64,000 bases of DNA from Thalassotalea euphylliae (GCF_003390335.1 NZ_QUOU01000001.1:3038001-3102000), one strand, 5' to 3'; counted from the stretch's first letter, positions 36,227 through 46,537 are shown. Translations and numbers: made by a program. Notes: generated by a model not told the origin, from the letters alone.

Positions 36227-38371
36227 ATGTTATCTATTAACTACAAATCTCGAACCTTCACCGACCAACCGTATAACAAAATTACTCAAGCTATTGGCAC
36301 AGCTATTACCGGCATTGCTATGGCATCAACAGCGTTTTCCATACAGGCGGACGACAGCATCGAAAACATTGACGCATTAGAAGTGATCACCATCAGTCAT
36401 CAACGCCATGGCTTAGAGGAGCATTCAGCGATAGCGAAAGGCAGCACCAGCGTACCTGATTTAGCGAACTGGCTAGCTTCCGTGCCCGGTGCCAATATCA
36501 ATCGCAATGGTCCAGTTACGGGTATTGCCCAATATCGCGGCTTATTTGGTGATCGCGTTGCCACCACGATTGACGGTCACCCGATCATAGGTGCAGGCCC
36601 TAACGCCATGGATACGCCGCTGAGTTACTCAACCCCGTTAATTGTTGATGCGCTGACCGTTTACCGTGGCGTTGCACCTGTCTCTGCCGCACTTGATACC
36701 CTTGGCGGCGCAGTACAAGTAAACATGCGTAAAGCCGAGATTAGCCAACAGCAACAGCTCGACATAACTGGCGATTTACAGCTAGGTTTTCGCAGTAACA
36801 ATGAAGCGGAAACGGGCGCAGGTGTTATTAACCTTGGCCGTGGCGAATTGGGCGCCATGTTATTTGCCAATGTGCAGCAAGCCGATGATATGGAAACCGG
36901 TGATGGCAAAGACATTAGCCCCACTGAATTTCAAAAACGCCAGTTTGGTGGTGATTTTCGCTTTGATAATGGTGAAGAGAACATTGGCCTCACCTATCAC
37001 TACTTAGATACGCAAGATTCTGGCACGCCCGCCCTGCCGATGGATATTGAATATATTTTTAGTCATCGCGTTAGCCTGGATGGCGGCTTTAGCTTAGCCA
37101 ATTGGCAACTAAACTGGCAGCTGGGTTATTTAGATGCCGATCACAAAATGACCAACTTCCTGCTGAGACAAAACAACAACCCAATGCGCCATCGCCGCAA
37201 TCACGCCGAATCTGAAACGATTGACGTTAAGTTTAGTGCCGAGCAAACCTTTAGTTTTGGCGATCTCACCTTAGGTATTGATGGCTATTTTGCCGAGCAC
37301 GATTCATTTATTACGAATCCCAACAATGTCATGTTCTTTGTCAATAACTTTAACCAAGTGGAAGATAATCGTTATGGCATATTCGCCGAATTAGTAACGA
37401 AGCTTGCCAATAGTGAAGTTAGCTATGGCCTGCGCCTAAAACGCGCTGAAGCTGACGCAGGTAATGTCTCAACGTCTATGGCTGCTATGCCAATGCCAGC
37501 CATGCTGTTAAATCGCTTTAACAGTGCCGATCGCAGTGTCAGTGAAACCGATATCGACCTAGCGATTAATAGCGAAACACGGCTCACTGAAAACTTATCG
37601 CTTTCAGCAGGTGTTGGCATGAAGACTCGCGCACCATCATATCAAGAACGCTACTTATGGCTGCCAATGGAAGCAACCGCAGGCTTAGCGGATGGCCGCA
37701 CGTATATTGGCAATATCAATCTAAATTCAGAGCAAGCCTATCAGCTAGATTTAGGCGTTAACTACCTTGATCAACAACTCTCTATTAGCCCACATATTTT
37801 TTATCAACGTATTGATGACTATATTCAAGGCACGCCATTACCAATGAGTGAAATGGCCGCGCGTATGGTGGCACAGATGATGGCAGGCGATGCCAACCCA
37901 CTCCAATTTGCCAATGTGGATGCCGAGCTTTATGGCCTGGATGTGAATTGGCAATACAAGTTGAGCGAACATTGGCAAATATCAGGTATTGCCAGCTATG
38001 TGCGAGGCGAGCGCCGTGATATTGATGACGAGCTTTATCGCATTGCACCGTTCAATGGCCAGATGACGGTCAGTTACCAAGGCAATGACTTTACCACTAA
38101 CCTGACATTGGTCGCGGTTGCCAGCCAAAATAAGGTGTCTAAGACTAACTTGGAGCAAGCCAGCTCAGGCTATGGCTTGGTTAACCTAGACGCTCAGTAT
38201 TTTGTTAGCACGTCACTGACGATCAAAGCGGGCATTGATAACTTACTCGATAAAGACTATCGCAGCCATTTAAGTGGTTATAACCGAGTGCAAGGAAGTG
38301 ATATTCCGGCGGGTCAACGAGTACCGGGCGAAGGGGTTAGCGCTTGGCTAGAGGCGCGTTACTCGTTTTAA
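36227..38371 (+). CDS. TonB-dependent outer-membrane receptor, methionine-rich
   Basis: 714-residue outer-membrane active transporter. Signal peptide to about residue 40, plug domain (VPDLANWLASVPGANINRNG, then IAQYRGLFGDRVATTIDGHPI and LGGAVQVNM), then a 22-strand barrel ending GVSAWLEARYSF with the terminal aromatic Phe. Unusual Met clusters occur in extracellular-type segments: MAAMPMPAMLLNRF and MSEMAARMVAQMMAG, plus NNPMRHRRNHAE. Met-rich barrels are known in copper receptors of the OprC/NosA group, so copper is a reasonable guess, but no copper genes are adjacent. A palindromic operator-like site lies upstream. Confidence 0.88.
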   Translation: MLSINYKSRTFTDQPYNKITQAIGTAITGIAMASTAFSIQADDSIENIDALEVITISHQRHGLEEHSAIAKGSTSVPDLANWLASVPGANINRNGPVTGIAQYRGLFGDRVATTIDGHPIIGAGPNAMDTPLSYSTPLIVDALTVYRGVAPVSAALDTLGGAVQVNMRKAEISQQQQLDITGDLQLGFRSNNEAETGAGVINLGRGELGAMLFANVQQADDMETGDGKDISPTEFQKRQFGGDFRFDNGEENIGLTYHYLDTQDSGTPALPMDIEYIFSHRVSLDGGFSLANWQLNWQLGYLDADHKMTNFLLRQNNNPMRHRRNHAESETIDVKFSAEQTFSFGDLTLGIDGYFAEHDSFITNPNNVMFFVNNFNQVEDNRYGIFAELVTKLANSEVSYGLRLKRAEADAGNVSTSMAAMPMPAMLLNRFNSADRSVSETDIDLAINSETRLTENLSLSAGVGMKTRAPSYQERYLWLPMEATAGLADGRTYIGNINLNSEQAYQLDLGVNYLDQQLSISPHIFYQRIDDYIQGTPLPMSEMAARMVAQMMAGDANPLQFANVDAELYGLDVNWQYKLSEHWQISGIASYVRGERRDIDDELYRIAPFNGQMTVSYQGNDFTTNLTLVAVASQNKVSKTNLEQASSGYGLVNLDAQYFVSTSLTIKAGIDNLLDKDYRSHLSGYNRVQGSDIPAGQRVPGEGVSAWLEARYSF

Positions 38372-38589
38372 CTGATTTAACTACTTCACCGATTAGCTCA
38401 GCCTGAACTTGATCCTTTAGTGCTGCTGAGCTAATTAATTTTTCAATACAGCTTTCAAGCCAGTGACTTAACCACTCCCAAACCTCTACCTACAGCCCCC
38501 CACAAACAAAACCCTTGCCAAATCACTCAACTGATTTAAGCTAAGTTTTCTTGTCTAAAAAATAACAACGAAAACAATGGGCTTAGCAC

Positions 38590-39096
38590 ATGGCAAACAA
38601 CACAATTGACACTTCTTTAGCTGAAAAATCTATCACTAAAAATAGGGCAGAACACGAACAAGCCGTTGACCCACGTACACTTAGTGGTTTAGAGCTGCTT
38701 ACCGCTTTAATTGACCAGCAAGTGCCACCACCCAGCATTGCCGATACGATGGGCGTTTATTTAGTTGAAGTGCGCGAAGGCTATGCGAAATTTCAAGCAA
38801 CGGCATCAGCACAGCATTTAAATCCGATGGGCGGCGTACATGGCGGCTTTGCCTGCACTGCGCTTGATTCGGCCACGGGCTGTGCGGTTCATACTATGCT
38901 CAAGCCGGGGGAAGGTTATGGCACTATCGACATTAACGTCAAAATGATGCGCCCTATCCCAGTGGGTAAAACCCTTTATGCTGAAAGTCAGGTGATCAAT
39001 ATGTCAAAATCTCTGGGCGTGTCAGAAGGCAAGTTAGTGGATGACGAAGGGAAGCTCTATGCATACGCTTCTTGCACCTGCAAAATCATCAGATAA
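38590..39096 (+). CDS. PaaI-family hotdog thioesterase
   Basis: 168-residue hotdog-fold protein. The family core appears as LNPMGGVHGGFACTALDSATGCAVHTML (about residues 79-106), containing the His-Gly-Gly and the acidic residue of the PaaI active site, followed by GYGTIDINVKMMRPIPVGKTLYAES. Likely hydrolyses an aryl- or acyl-CoA. A 30-residue polar N-terminal extension precedes the domain. Seventy bp downstream lies an enoyl-CoA hydratase-like gene, so the pair may act on the same CoA thioester pool. Confidence 0.88.
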   Translation: MANNTIDTSLAEKSITKNRAEHEQAVDPRTLSGLELLTALIDQQVPPPSIADTMGVYLVEVREGYAKFQATASAQHLNPMGGVHGGFACTALDSATGCAVHTMLKPGEGYGTIDINVKMMRPIPVGKTLYAESQVINMSKSLGVSEGKLVDDEGKLYAYASCTCKIIR

Positions 39097-39166
39097 CTCA
39101 CTGCTGCCGTCTAACTTCATAAGCTAAATTGCAACATAAGCAAAACTATATTTCCTAACGAGTATC

Positions 39167-40132
39167 ATGAGTATTCAAGTTCACACCCATATCGCTAATC
39201 ATATTGCGACCATTGCTTTTACCAGCCCAGAGCACCACTTTATGACTCTTGAGCTGCTAGAGACCATTCAAGCAGCTTTCTCGAAACTAGCGCGCAACCC
39301 GCAAGTGCGCGTGGTCATGTTGACGAACTCAACGCCCGGCTATTTTATTACGCATTACTCGCTGGATGAAATCAATCAACATATGCAGCAAGTGATAAAA
39401 ATCAAAGCACTAACCGGCCGCTTGTTCCCAATATCCGTTCGTCTCGTCATGGCACTGTCAAAAGCCATCGTGCGCCTTGATCGCTTTGCCGCTGTGCGAA
39501 ATGTTATCAACCGCGCTGCAAAACATAACTTTATTGAAACCACACTGGCTTATGCGCGGGTGAATCGTTTTTTACAACAGGTAAGAAATAGTCAAAAACC
39601 AGTAATCGCCTCGATTGGAGGCAATGCACAAGGCTTTGGTATGGAGCTGGCGATGGCCTGTGATTTTCGCGTAATGGCAAAAGGCGATTACTATCTTGGC
39701 CAGATTGAATCACTTATCGGCTTAATGCCCGGCTCAGGTGGTATGCATAGCCTCAAAAGGCTAGTTGGTGAAGCCAAAGCAATTGAATTAAGTATGCTAG
39801 GAAAACGTTTAACCGCTGATGAAGCCAAACAATTAGGGCTTATCTATCAAGCAGTGGACGAGGCTGAATTAGCCGAGGCCAGTGGGCAACTTGCCGCGAA
39901 ACTGGCAAAAAAATCACCGTTATCGCTTCGTTATATCAAGCAAGGTATTCACCAAGGACATGACCAAAGCTTTAGCCAAGCACTTGCACAAGATGAAGTT
40001 GCTTTTGTTGATACCGCCAGCACAAAACAAGCAACAACGGCCTATCAACGCCAGCGAGCTAGCGTAGCTCAAGGGCAGACAATAAATGTGGCGTTTGACC
40101 ATCAAGAAGTTAGCGATATTAACAAGGAGTAA
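39167..40132 (+). CDS. Enoyl-CoA hydratase/isomerase-family protein
   Basis: 321-residue crotonase-fold protein, longer than the usual 260. The CoA/oxyanion motif IGGNAQGFGMELAMACDFRVMA includes one catalytic-type Glu. GQIESLIGLMPGSGGMHSLKRL holds the position of the second. An insertion of about 50 residues (QVIKIKALTGRLFPISVRLV and following) sits between the first half of the fold and this motif. The substrate is not predictable. Follows the thioesterase gene on the same strand. Confidence 0.88.
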   Translation: MSIQVHTHIANHIATIAFTSPEHHFMTLELLETIQAAFSKLARNPQVRVVMLTNSTPGYFITHYSLDEINQHMQQVIKIKALTGRLFPISVRLVMALSKAIVRLDRFAAVRNVINRAAKHNFIETTLAYARVNRFLQQVRNSQKPVIASIGGNAQGFGMELAMACDFRVMAKGDYYLGQIESLIGLMPGSGGMHSLKRLVGEAKAIELSMLGKRLTADEAKQLGLIYQAVDEAELAEASGQLAAKLAKKSPLSLRYIKQGIHQGHDQSFSQALAQDEVAFVDTASTKQATTAYQRQRASVAQGQTINVAFDHQEVSDINKE

Positions 40133-40137
40133 CTAAC

Positions 40138-40749
40138 CTATGGTGTCTTTGTCGGTTCAAACTCCATCTGCCGAGCGGTACGTTCTGCCAACTCAATTCC
40201 GTCAAATTCATAATTTGTGCTTTGCAGGGCAAGTTCAATTAGTCGAAAACTCATATCAATCCCTGCAGAAATACCAGCTGAGGTAAGAATATTACCTTGC
40301 TCAACCCAGCGAACATTTTCTTGCACGCTAAGTTTAGGAAATAACTCGCGTAGTTCCGCGATATCCTGCCAATGGGTCGTTACTTGATGGTCCGTTATTA
40401 CCTTAGCTTGCGCCAGTAAAAAAGCACCTGTGCAGACCGAGGCGGTGAACTTTACTAGCTTATGTTGGTGTGCAATCCAATCAATCACATTTTGCTTTTG
40501 CATTTCGTCGCTGTGCACACCGCCGACGACAATCAGCATCTCTAGCTTAGGATGATTATCGATACTGTATTGACTTATTACTTGATAACCCGCACGAGCC
40601 GTCACCAAACCTCCCTGTTCACTAATCAAGAACGTATTAAACACTGGTGTATCGCTAATGCGCTCCGCTGTGGTAAAGACTTCAAACGGGCCAGTAAAAT
40701 CCAGTACTTCTGCATTATCATAAATATAAATACCGACATTTATCGCCAT
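40138..40749 (-). CDS. DJ-1/PfpI-family protein (GATase1-like, isonitrile-hydratase type)
   Basis: 203-residue protein with the fold of the N-terminal half of GlxA-type regulators but without their AraC DNA-binding domain. The nucleophile elbow reads TASVCTGAFLLAQA (Cys about residue 105). DNAEVLDFTGPFEVFTTAERI and SAGISAGIDMSFRLIE match the inhA/YajL-related group. May be an isonitrile hydratase or a glyoxalase-like enzyme. It ends 5 bp from the convergent enoyl-CoA hydratase-like gene; no terminator is visible between them. Confidence 0.85.
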   Translation of the reverse strand: MAINVGIYIYDNAEVLDFTGPFEVFTTAERISDTPVFNTFLISEQGGLVTARAGYQVISQYSIDNHPKLEMLIVVGGVHSDEMQKQNVIDWIAHQHKLVKFTASVCTGAFLLAQAKVITDHQVTTHWQDIAELRELFPKLSVQENVRWVEQGNILTSAGISAGIDMSFRLIELALQSTNYEFDGIELAERTARQMEFEPTKTP

Positions 40750-40944
40750 TGACTTACTCCCTTCCCAAAAACCTAATTTGTTTCATAAACTAAGCGCCTT
40801 CAATGTAATCCTTGTCTTTTGTCTTAACGTAGCTTCAACGTAGCCAAAACATAACTAAGTACGCTAGTTGAGAATAGTGAGCTGCGTGTTACACTAGCGC
40901 TTCAAAATTTTCCACCAATTCGACAATCCACTATAACAGGTTTC

Positions 40945-43900
40945 ATGAGTAATTTTACTAGTCTGCTGACCCCGTCACTTACCGAAAGTTCAAGTAGCAA
41001 AATTGATAAAAAAGAATGGGTTAACCTACCGGGTTCTAGTGCCAGCGTGGCGCTTTACTATGCGGCAAAGAATGCTGCAAAGAACGCGGCTCAGAATGCA
41101 GCAAAAAATACGGAAAAAGGCAGCCAGCAACCGTTTTTAATCATTACTCACGACACCCCAAGTGCGATTCGACTTGAGCATGAATTACTGAGTTTAGACC
41201 ACCAAAACGAACTCAGTATTTGCCTATTTCCCGACTGGGAAACCTTGCCTTACGACAGCTTTTCACCGCATCAGGATATTATTTCTCAGCGTTTAGCAAC
41301 ATTGTACGATTTATCACGTATGGAGCATGGCATTGTTATTGTGCCGGTAACTACCTTAGTGCAACGGTTAGCGCCGAAAGCCTATCTTGATGCCAATGTG
41401 CTGCTGGTGAAAAAAGGCGACCGTAAAGACTTACCTGAGCTAAAACGGGATTTAGAAGCGAGTGGTTATCGCCATGTTGACCAAGTCATGGAGCACGGTG
41501 AGTTTTCTGCGCGTGGCGCGATTTTAGATTTGTTCCCGATGGGCAGTAACCAACCGTTTCGCTTAGACTTTTTTGATGATGAAATAGAAGAAATTCGCCT
41601 GTTTGATCCAGACACTCAGCGCTCTAGTGACAAGATTTACAAAATTAACTTATTGCCCGCCCATGAGTTTCCAACCGACCAAGACGGCATTAATTTATTT
41701 AGAAGCCAGTATCGCGAAAACTTTAAAAGCACCATAGATAAAGAGTCGGTTTATCATCAAGTCAGTAATGGCATTATGCCAGCGGGTATTGAGTATTATT
41801 TACCACTGTTTTTCGAGCAAACCAATACGCTGTTCGATTATCTACCGCAAAATACCCTGCCGTTTGTGATGGGTGATATTGAACAAGCACTTGGCCAGTA
41901 TTGGCATGATATTGAATACCGTTACGACGACAGACGTTACGACCCAACACGCCCACTGCTGCCACCCGCACAGCTGTTTTTATCGGTAGAAGAGTTATTT
42001 AGCGCGTTAAAACCCTTTGATCGCATCACGATTTCATCGCCAAGACCACCTCGCAAAAAGCCATCACAGCATTTGTTTAACTGTGAAGCGCTGCCAGAGT
42101 TAGCGATTGATCATCAACAAAAAACACCATTTGCTGCCTTAGATGCCTTTATTGCCGCACATAAAAAAGCGCGTATTTTATTTGTTGCCGAATCGCAAGG
42201 CCGCCGTGAAAGTGTTCTTGAACTGTTAAAGCGCCATGAGATAAAGCCCGCGAGTGTTGATTCGCTTGACGAGTTTATCGAAGCTGATGCTACAACCGCC
42301 ATTACCGTTAACACACTCACCAATGGCTTTTTCTTCACGTTAGACGAGGAAGGCAACAAGCAGGCGATTGCGGTGATTACCGAAACGGAATTACTGGGTG
42401 ATCGCGTTAAACAAACCCGTCGCCGCGCCAAAGCGCAAGATAATCAAGCCGATGCTATCTTTAAAAACTTGGCGGAACTCAGCCCCGGCCAGCCTGTGGT
42501 GCATATCGACCACGGTATCGGTCGCTATCTTGGTCTGCAAACCATCGATACAGGCGGTTTAACTACTGAGTTTTTAACCCTGAGCTATGCCAACGATGCC
42601 AAGCTCTATGTGCCTGTTGCGTCATTACACTTAATTAGCCGCTATTCAGGTAACGATCCAGAGCAAGCTCCGCTGCATAAACTGGGCAACGATACGTGGA
42701 GCAAAGCCAAGCGCAAAGCCGCCGAAAAAGTAAAAGATGTTGCGGCAGAGCTGCTGGACGTTTACGCCAAACGCGCCAGCAAGCAAGGCTATCAGTTTAA
42801 GCGCAATAAAGAAGATTACTTGGCCTTTGCCGCCAGTTTTGGCTTTGAAGAAACCATCGATCAAGAGCAAGCGATTCATGCCGTGGTCGGTGATATGCTA
42901 GATCACAAACCCATGGATCGCTTGGTATGTGGTGACGTTGGCTTTGGTAAAACCGAAGTGGCGATGCGTGCCGCCTTTGTTGCCGTTAACGATGGCAAGC
43001 AAGTGGCAATGTTAGTACCAACTACCCTATTAGCCCAGCAGCACTATGAAAACTTCCGTGATCGCTTTGCTAACTGGCCAGTCACCATTGAAGTGTTATC
43101 GCGCTTTAAAACCGCCAAAGAGCAAAACGCCGTCATTGAAAAGGTAGAAAGCGGCCAAATTGACATTCTAATTGGCACCCATAAGCTACTGCAAAACACC
43201 ATTAAATATAAAGATTTAGGCTTGCTAATTGTTGACGAAGAGCACAGATTTGGCGTTAAGCAAAAAGAGCAAATTAAGCGCCTACGCAGCGATATTGATA
43301 TTCTGACCCTGACCGCAACACCAATTCCGCGTACCTTGAATATGGCAATGGGCGGTATGCGCGACTTATCCATCATCGCTACCCCGCCAGCAAAACGCTT
43401 GGCGGTGAAAACCTTTGTTCGTCAGCGTGAAGATGCGTTAATTCGCGAGTCAATTTTACGTGAAATCTTACGTGGTGGTCAGGTCTACTTCCTACACAAT
43501 AATGTGGAAACCATTGAGAAAACCGCCCGCGATATTGAAGCGCTGGTGCCGGAAGCCAAAGTGGTTACCGCTCACGGTCAAATGCGTGAGCGCGACCTAG
43601 AGCGCATTATGAGCGATTTCTACCACCAACGTTTTAACGTGTTAGTGTGTACCACCATTATCGAAACCGGTATTGACGTGCCAAGCGCTAACACCATTAT
43701 GATGGACAGAGCCGACAACCTTGGCCTTGCTCAGCTGCATCAGCTGCGTGGTCGTGTTGGTCGCTCACACCATCAAGCTTATGCTTACTTGCTCACGCCA
43801 CATGAAAAACGCATGACCAAAGATGCGAAAAAGCGCCTTGAAGCCATTGCTTCATTAGAAGATTTAGGCGCTGGCTTTACCTTAGCTACCCATGATTTGG

Positions 43901-44487
43901 AAATTCGCGGCGCCGGTGAACTATTGGGAGAAGATCAAAGCGGTCAAATGAGCCAAGTGGGTTTTAGCCTTTATATGGAAATGCTTGATGAAGCGGTTGC
44001 CGCACTAAAAGCTGGTAAAGAGCCATCACTGGAAAATATTACCGCAAAACAAACCGAAGTTGATTTGCGTATTCCTGCCCTGCTACCAGAAGATTATATA
44101 TTCGATGTCAGCCTGCGCCTGAGCTTGTACAAGCGTATCGCCAGCTGTAAAGACAAAACCGAGCTAGACGAAATTCAAGTTGAGCTTATCGATCGCTTTG
44201 GCCTATTGCCACAAGCTACCAAAAACCTTGTTCATATCGCTAAGTTAAAGCAAAAAGCACAGGGCTTGGGGATTTCGCGCATTGAAGTTGGCGCTGGCTC
44301 GGGCTCATTTGAGTTTAGTGATAACACGCAAGTCGACCCCATGAAAATTATTGGGCTAATTCAGCAACAACCTAAGGTATTCAAAATGGAAGGGGCAAAT
44401 AAGCTGAAGATTGTTAAAGCCACTGAGGATGCAGCTCAGCGCTTTGGTTTAGTAAACAATGTGTTAGCAGAGCTTACCAAGCACTAG
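40945..44487 (+). CDS. mfd: Transcription-repair coupling factor Mfd
   Basis: SF2 translocase that removes stalled RNA polymerase and recruits UvrA. 1180 residues (E. coli 1148). UvrB-like module at the N-terminus (LFPDWETLPYDSFSPHQDIISQRLATL), RNAP-interaction domain around GQPVVHIDHGIGRYLGL, Walker A GDVGFGKTEVAMRA, DEEH box in LLIVDEEHRFGVKQ, motif III LTATPIPRTL, motif VI HQLRGRVGRSHHQAYAYL, and a TRCF C-terminal domain. The N-terminus has an Ala/Asn/Lys repeat (AAKNAAKNAAQNAAKN) not usual in Mfd, perhaps from repeat expansion. Confidence 0.97.
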   Translation: MSNFTSLLTPSLTESSSSKIDKKEWVNLPGSSASVALYYAAKNAAKNAAQNAAKNTEKGSQQPFLIITHDTPSAIRLEHELLSLDHQNELSICLFPDWETLPYDSFSPHQDIISQRLATLYDLSRMEHGIVIVPVTTLVQRLAPKAYLDANVLLVKKGDRKDLPELKRDLEASGYRHVDQVMEHGEFSARGAILDLFPMGSNQPFRLDFFDDEIEEIRLFDPDTQRSSDKIYKINLLPAHEFPTDQDGINLFRSQYRENFKSTIDKESVYHQVSNGIMPAGIEYYLPLFFEQTNTLFDYLPQNTLPFVMGDIEQALGQYWHDIEYRYDDRRYDPTRPLLPPAQLFLSVEELFSALKPFDRITISSPRPPRKKPSQHLFNCEALPELAIDHQQKTPFAALDAFIAAHKKARILFVAESQGRRESVLELLKRHEIKPASVDSLDEFIEADATTAITVNTLTNGFFFTLDEEGNKQAIAVITETELLGDRVKQTRRRAKAQDNQADAIFKNLAELSPGQPVVHIDHGIGRYLGLQTIDTGGLTTEFLTLSYANDAKLYVPVASLHLISRYSGNDPEQAPLHKLGNDTWSKAKRKAAEKVKDVAAELLDVYAKRASKQGYQFKRNKEDYLAFAASFGFEETIDQEQAIHAVVGDMLDHKPMDRLVCGDVGFGKTEVAMRAAFVAVNDGKQVAMLVPTTLLAQQHYENFRDRFANWPVTIEVLSRFKTAKEQNAVIEKVESGQIDILIGTHKLLQNTIKYKDLGLLIVDEEHRFGVKQKEQIKRLRSDIDILTLTATPIPRTLNMAMGGMRDLSIIATPPAKRLAVKTFVRQREDALIRESILREILRGGQVYFLHNNVETIEKTARDIEALVPEAKVVTAHGQMRERDLERIMSDFYHQRFNVLVCTTIIETGIDVPSANTIMMDRADNLGLAQLHQLRGRVGRSHHQAYAYLLTPHEKRMTKDAKKRLEAIASLEDLGAGFTLATHDLEIRGAGELLGEDQSGQMSQVGFSLYMEMLDEAVAALKAGKEPSLENITAKQTEVDLRIPALLPEDYIFDVSLRLSLYKRIASCKDKTELDEIQVELIDRFGLLPQATKNLVHIAKLKQKAQGLGISRIEVGAGSGSFEFSDNTQVDPMKIIGLIQQQPKVFKMEGANKLKIVKATEDAAQRFGLVNNVLAELTKH

Positions 44488-44500
44488 TAAGCTCTGTTAT
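44468..44500 (+). terminator. Possible terminator overlapping the mfd stop
   Basis: Ten-bp perfect stem CAGAGCTTAC/GTAAGCTCTG with a 9-base loop containing the TAG stop; only a short TTAT follows, so efficiency is doubtful. Confidence 0.45.
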
Positions 44501-44604
44501 GATAACGCTTTGACGTAAAAGCTTTTACATAAGTAACGGAACAATAACTTTGCCGACAATTCAATTACCTGTGTTTGTAACACCCCTGTGGTTAGCCAAG
44601 TAGT

Positions 44605-46206
44605 ATGCTGAATAAAAAACTAGCGCGATTAACAAGAATAATTAAAGCCAGCTGTGCATTTATCCCTATGGCAGCCCTGCCACTGAGTGCGCCAAGCTTG
44701 GCTGCACAAAAAGTTGATAAGCGCTGGTTTGAAGTTGAGGTGATTTTATTTAGCCAGCTAGGCGACAAAACCCAGCTCAATGAGAATTTCTCAGGCGAAG
44801 CGTCACTGCCAAGGTATCGACAAGTTATCGACTTGCTTACCCCTTACCTGCAACCCGATACATCAGCGCTTAAATTGCAATTACCTAGCTGTGAAACACG
44901 TGAATATGCGCCCAGCTGGCAAGCCAGTGTTAATTTACCTGAGCTGCATCAAGCAAAGTCGTTGGCCGAAATTGAGCAATTTACGCAAATTGACACCTTG
45001 GACTTACAGCAAGGCTCAGCTTCATTAATGCCTGAAACACAGGCATCTACTGCACAGCTCTCAAACACAGACGAGCAACTTAGTGAATATAAAGAAACAG
45101 CAGATGTTACTGTTCAGAGCGCGCAGGATGGTGAGTTTCTTATAGAACCAGAAGTCGTTGAGGCGATCCCTCTTACTGAGCAAGAACTAGCACTAGTCGC
45201 AGCTGCTGAGCAAACCTTTGCAACACCTGAACTCGCATTTGCCTATCAGCAAGTCAGCACGTCACAAGACACGTTATGCCAGCCAATTGCGACAAACCAA
45301 GCAAGTACCATTAGCGATTACCATGCGCTAAGCGAATTTAACAACAACAACGCCCCGATTCCTATTCCAATAGAGAATTTTACTGGCCGCGTTGACGGTA
45401 ATGAGTTTGTCTACAGCAATTCCCCCTATCTGATTGATGCTGACTCATTAAAGCTTAAAGACATTAGCCTGCAACTGAGACGCAGTAAAAACTTTAAGCC
45501 ATTGCTGCACCTTGGCTGGCGGCAGCCGTTAACCAACCGTAAAAAGCCATCACTGGAGCCTGCGATAAGAATTTTCGCCGGTGAGCATTACCGCGAGCAA
45601 TACCGACAAGCGCAGGCAGACCATCAAAGCCAATTGTCTGCCAAGGCAATAGCGGAATATAAGCGAGAAATATTAGGTGAGGAGTACCTAACGGGTCAAA
45701 CAGATATTTCGGACGCCCTGACAAGCGATAGCGCTAAAAACCCTGAGCAAGCAGAGCGTTTAGCCAATATTTATCAGCAACTTGACACACAAAACTTTAG
45801 TTTAGAATCGGTACTTGCTGAGCTCAACAAGCCGCATATCACAGCAGTGGGTATTGATCGCAATAGAGCTGATACCGCAGAAGCAAAAGCGCTAGCAGCG
45901 CCCGCTCCGCCAAATCAAGATTGGTTACTGGATGGTTTGTTTAGATTACACCTAAACCACTACCTGCATATCACCGCAGATTTTAATGTTGCGGTGCCCT
46001 ACTCTGGCGAAGAAAAAGCGGAAAAGTATCAAGATGCCAGTGAGGTATCGCAAAACGCATTTACCTTTAAGCTCATCCCATTTAGCCAGAATAAACGCGT
46101 GATCAGTAAAGAAGTACACTACTTCGATCACCCGTATATGGGGATGGTGTTGCAAATTCGTCGCTATAAGCCACCTTTACCAGAAACTAGGCTAGAGACA
46201 GAATAA
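44605..46206 (+). CDS. csiV: CsiV-family protein
   Basis: Exported protein of the CsiV family (in Vibrio cholerae a peptidoglycan-associated protein needed for LpoA function with PBP1a). 533 residues with a signal peptide ending near SLAAQK. The family opening DKRWFEVEVILFSQLGDK comes right after it. Family C-terminal segments are FRLHLNHYLHITADFNV and HPYMGMVLQIRRYKPPLPE. A long acidic, low-conservation middle (about residues 130-210) enlarges it relative to the usual 250-400. Position directly after mfd is conserved in related genomes. Confidence 0.88.
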   Translation: MLNKKLARLTRIIKASCAFIPMAALPLSAPSLAAQKVDKRWFEVEVILFSQLGDKTQLNENFSGEASLPRYRQVIDLLTPYLQPDTSALKLQLPSCETREYAPSWQASVNLPELHQAKSLAEIEQFTQIDTLDLQQGSASLMPETQASTAQLSNTDEQLSEYKETADVTVQSAQDGEFLIEPEVVEAIPLTEQELALVAAAEQTFATPELAFAYQQVSTSQDTLCQPIATNQASTISDYHALSEFNNNNAPIPIPIENFTGRVDGNEFVYSNSPYLIDADSLKLKDISLQLRRSKNFKPLLHLGWRQPLTNRKKPSLEPAIRIFAGEHYREQYRQAQADHQSQLSAKAIAEYKREILGEEYLTGQTDISDALTSDSAKNPEQAERLANIYQQLDTQNFSLESVLAELNKPHITAVGIDRNRADTAEAKALAAPAPPNQDWLLDGLFRLHLNHYLHITADFNVAVPYSGEEKAEKYQDASEVSQNAFTFKLIPFSQNKRVISKEVHYFDHPYMGMVLQIRRYKPPLPETRLETE

Positions 46207-46234
46207 AGATAATTCATTAGATACAAACAAAAGA

Positions 46235-46537
46235 ATGAGTAATACCATGGATAAAGAAATTGAAATTCAAGCGGCGGTATTTCGCCGCTTGTTAGCACAT
46301 TTAGATAGCCGTAAAGACGTGCAAAATATTGAATTAATGAACCTAGCTGGCTTTTGTCGCAACTGCTTTTCTAAGTGGACGGTGGCAGAAGCCGAAAAGT
46401 TAGGTGTGGAAGTGGATATTGATACCGCCCGTGAAAGTGTTTATGGCATGCCTTACAGCGAGTGGAAAGAAAAACACCAAACACCTGCAACACCAGAGCA
46501 GCTGGCTAAGTTTAACGAATTAAACCCCAAGAAATAG
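46235..46537 (+). CDS. DUF1244-domain protein
   Basis: 100-residue cytoplasmic protein with the DUF1244 core ELMNLAGFCRNCFSKWTVAEAE and VYGMPYSEWKEKHQ. Two Cys (CRNC) may bind a metal. Function unknown, but widely conserved in proteobacteria. Start at the first ATG (46235) or MDKE at 46247. 28 bp after csiV, so probably co-transcribed; a strong terminator follows. Confidence 0.9.
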   Translation: MSNTMDKEIEIQAAVFRRLLAHLDSRKDVQNIELMNLAGFCRNCFSKWTVAEAEKLGVEVDIDTARESVYGMPYSEWKEKHQTPATPEQLAKFNELNPKK

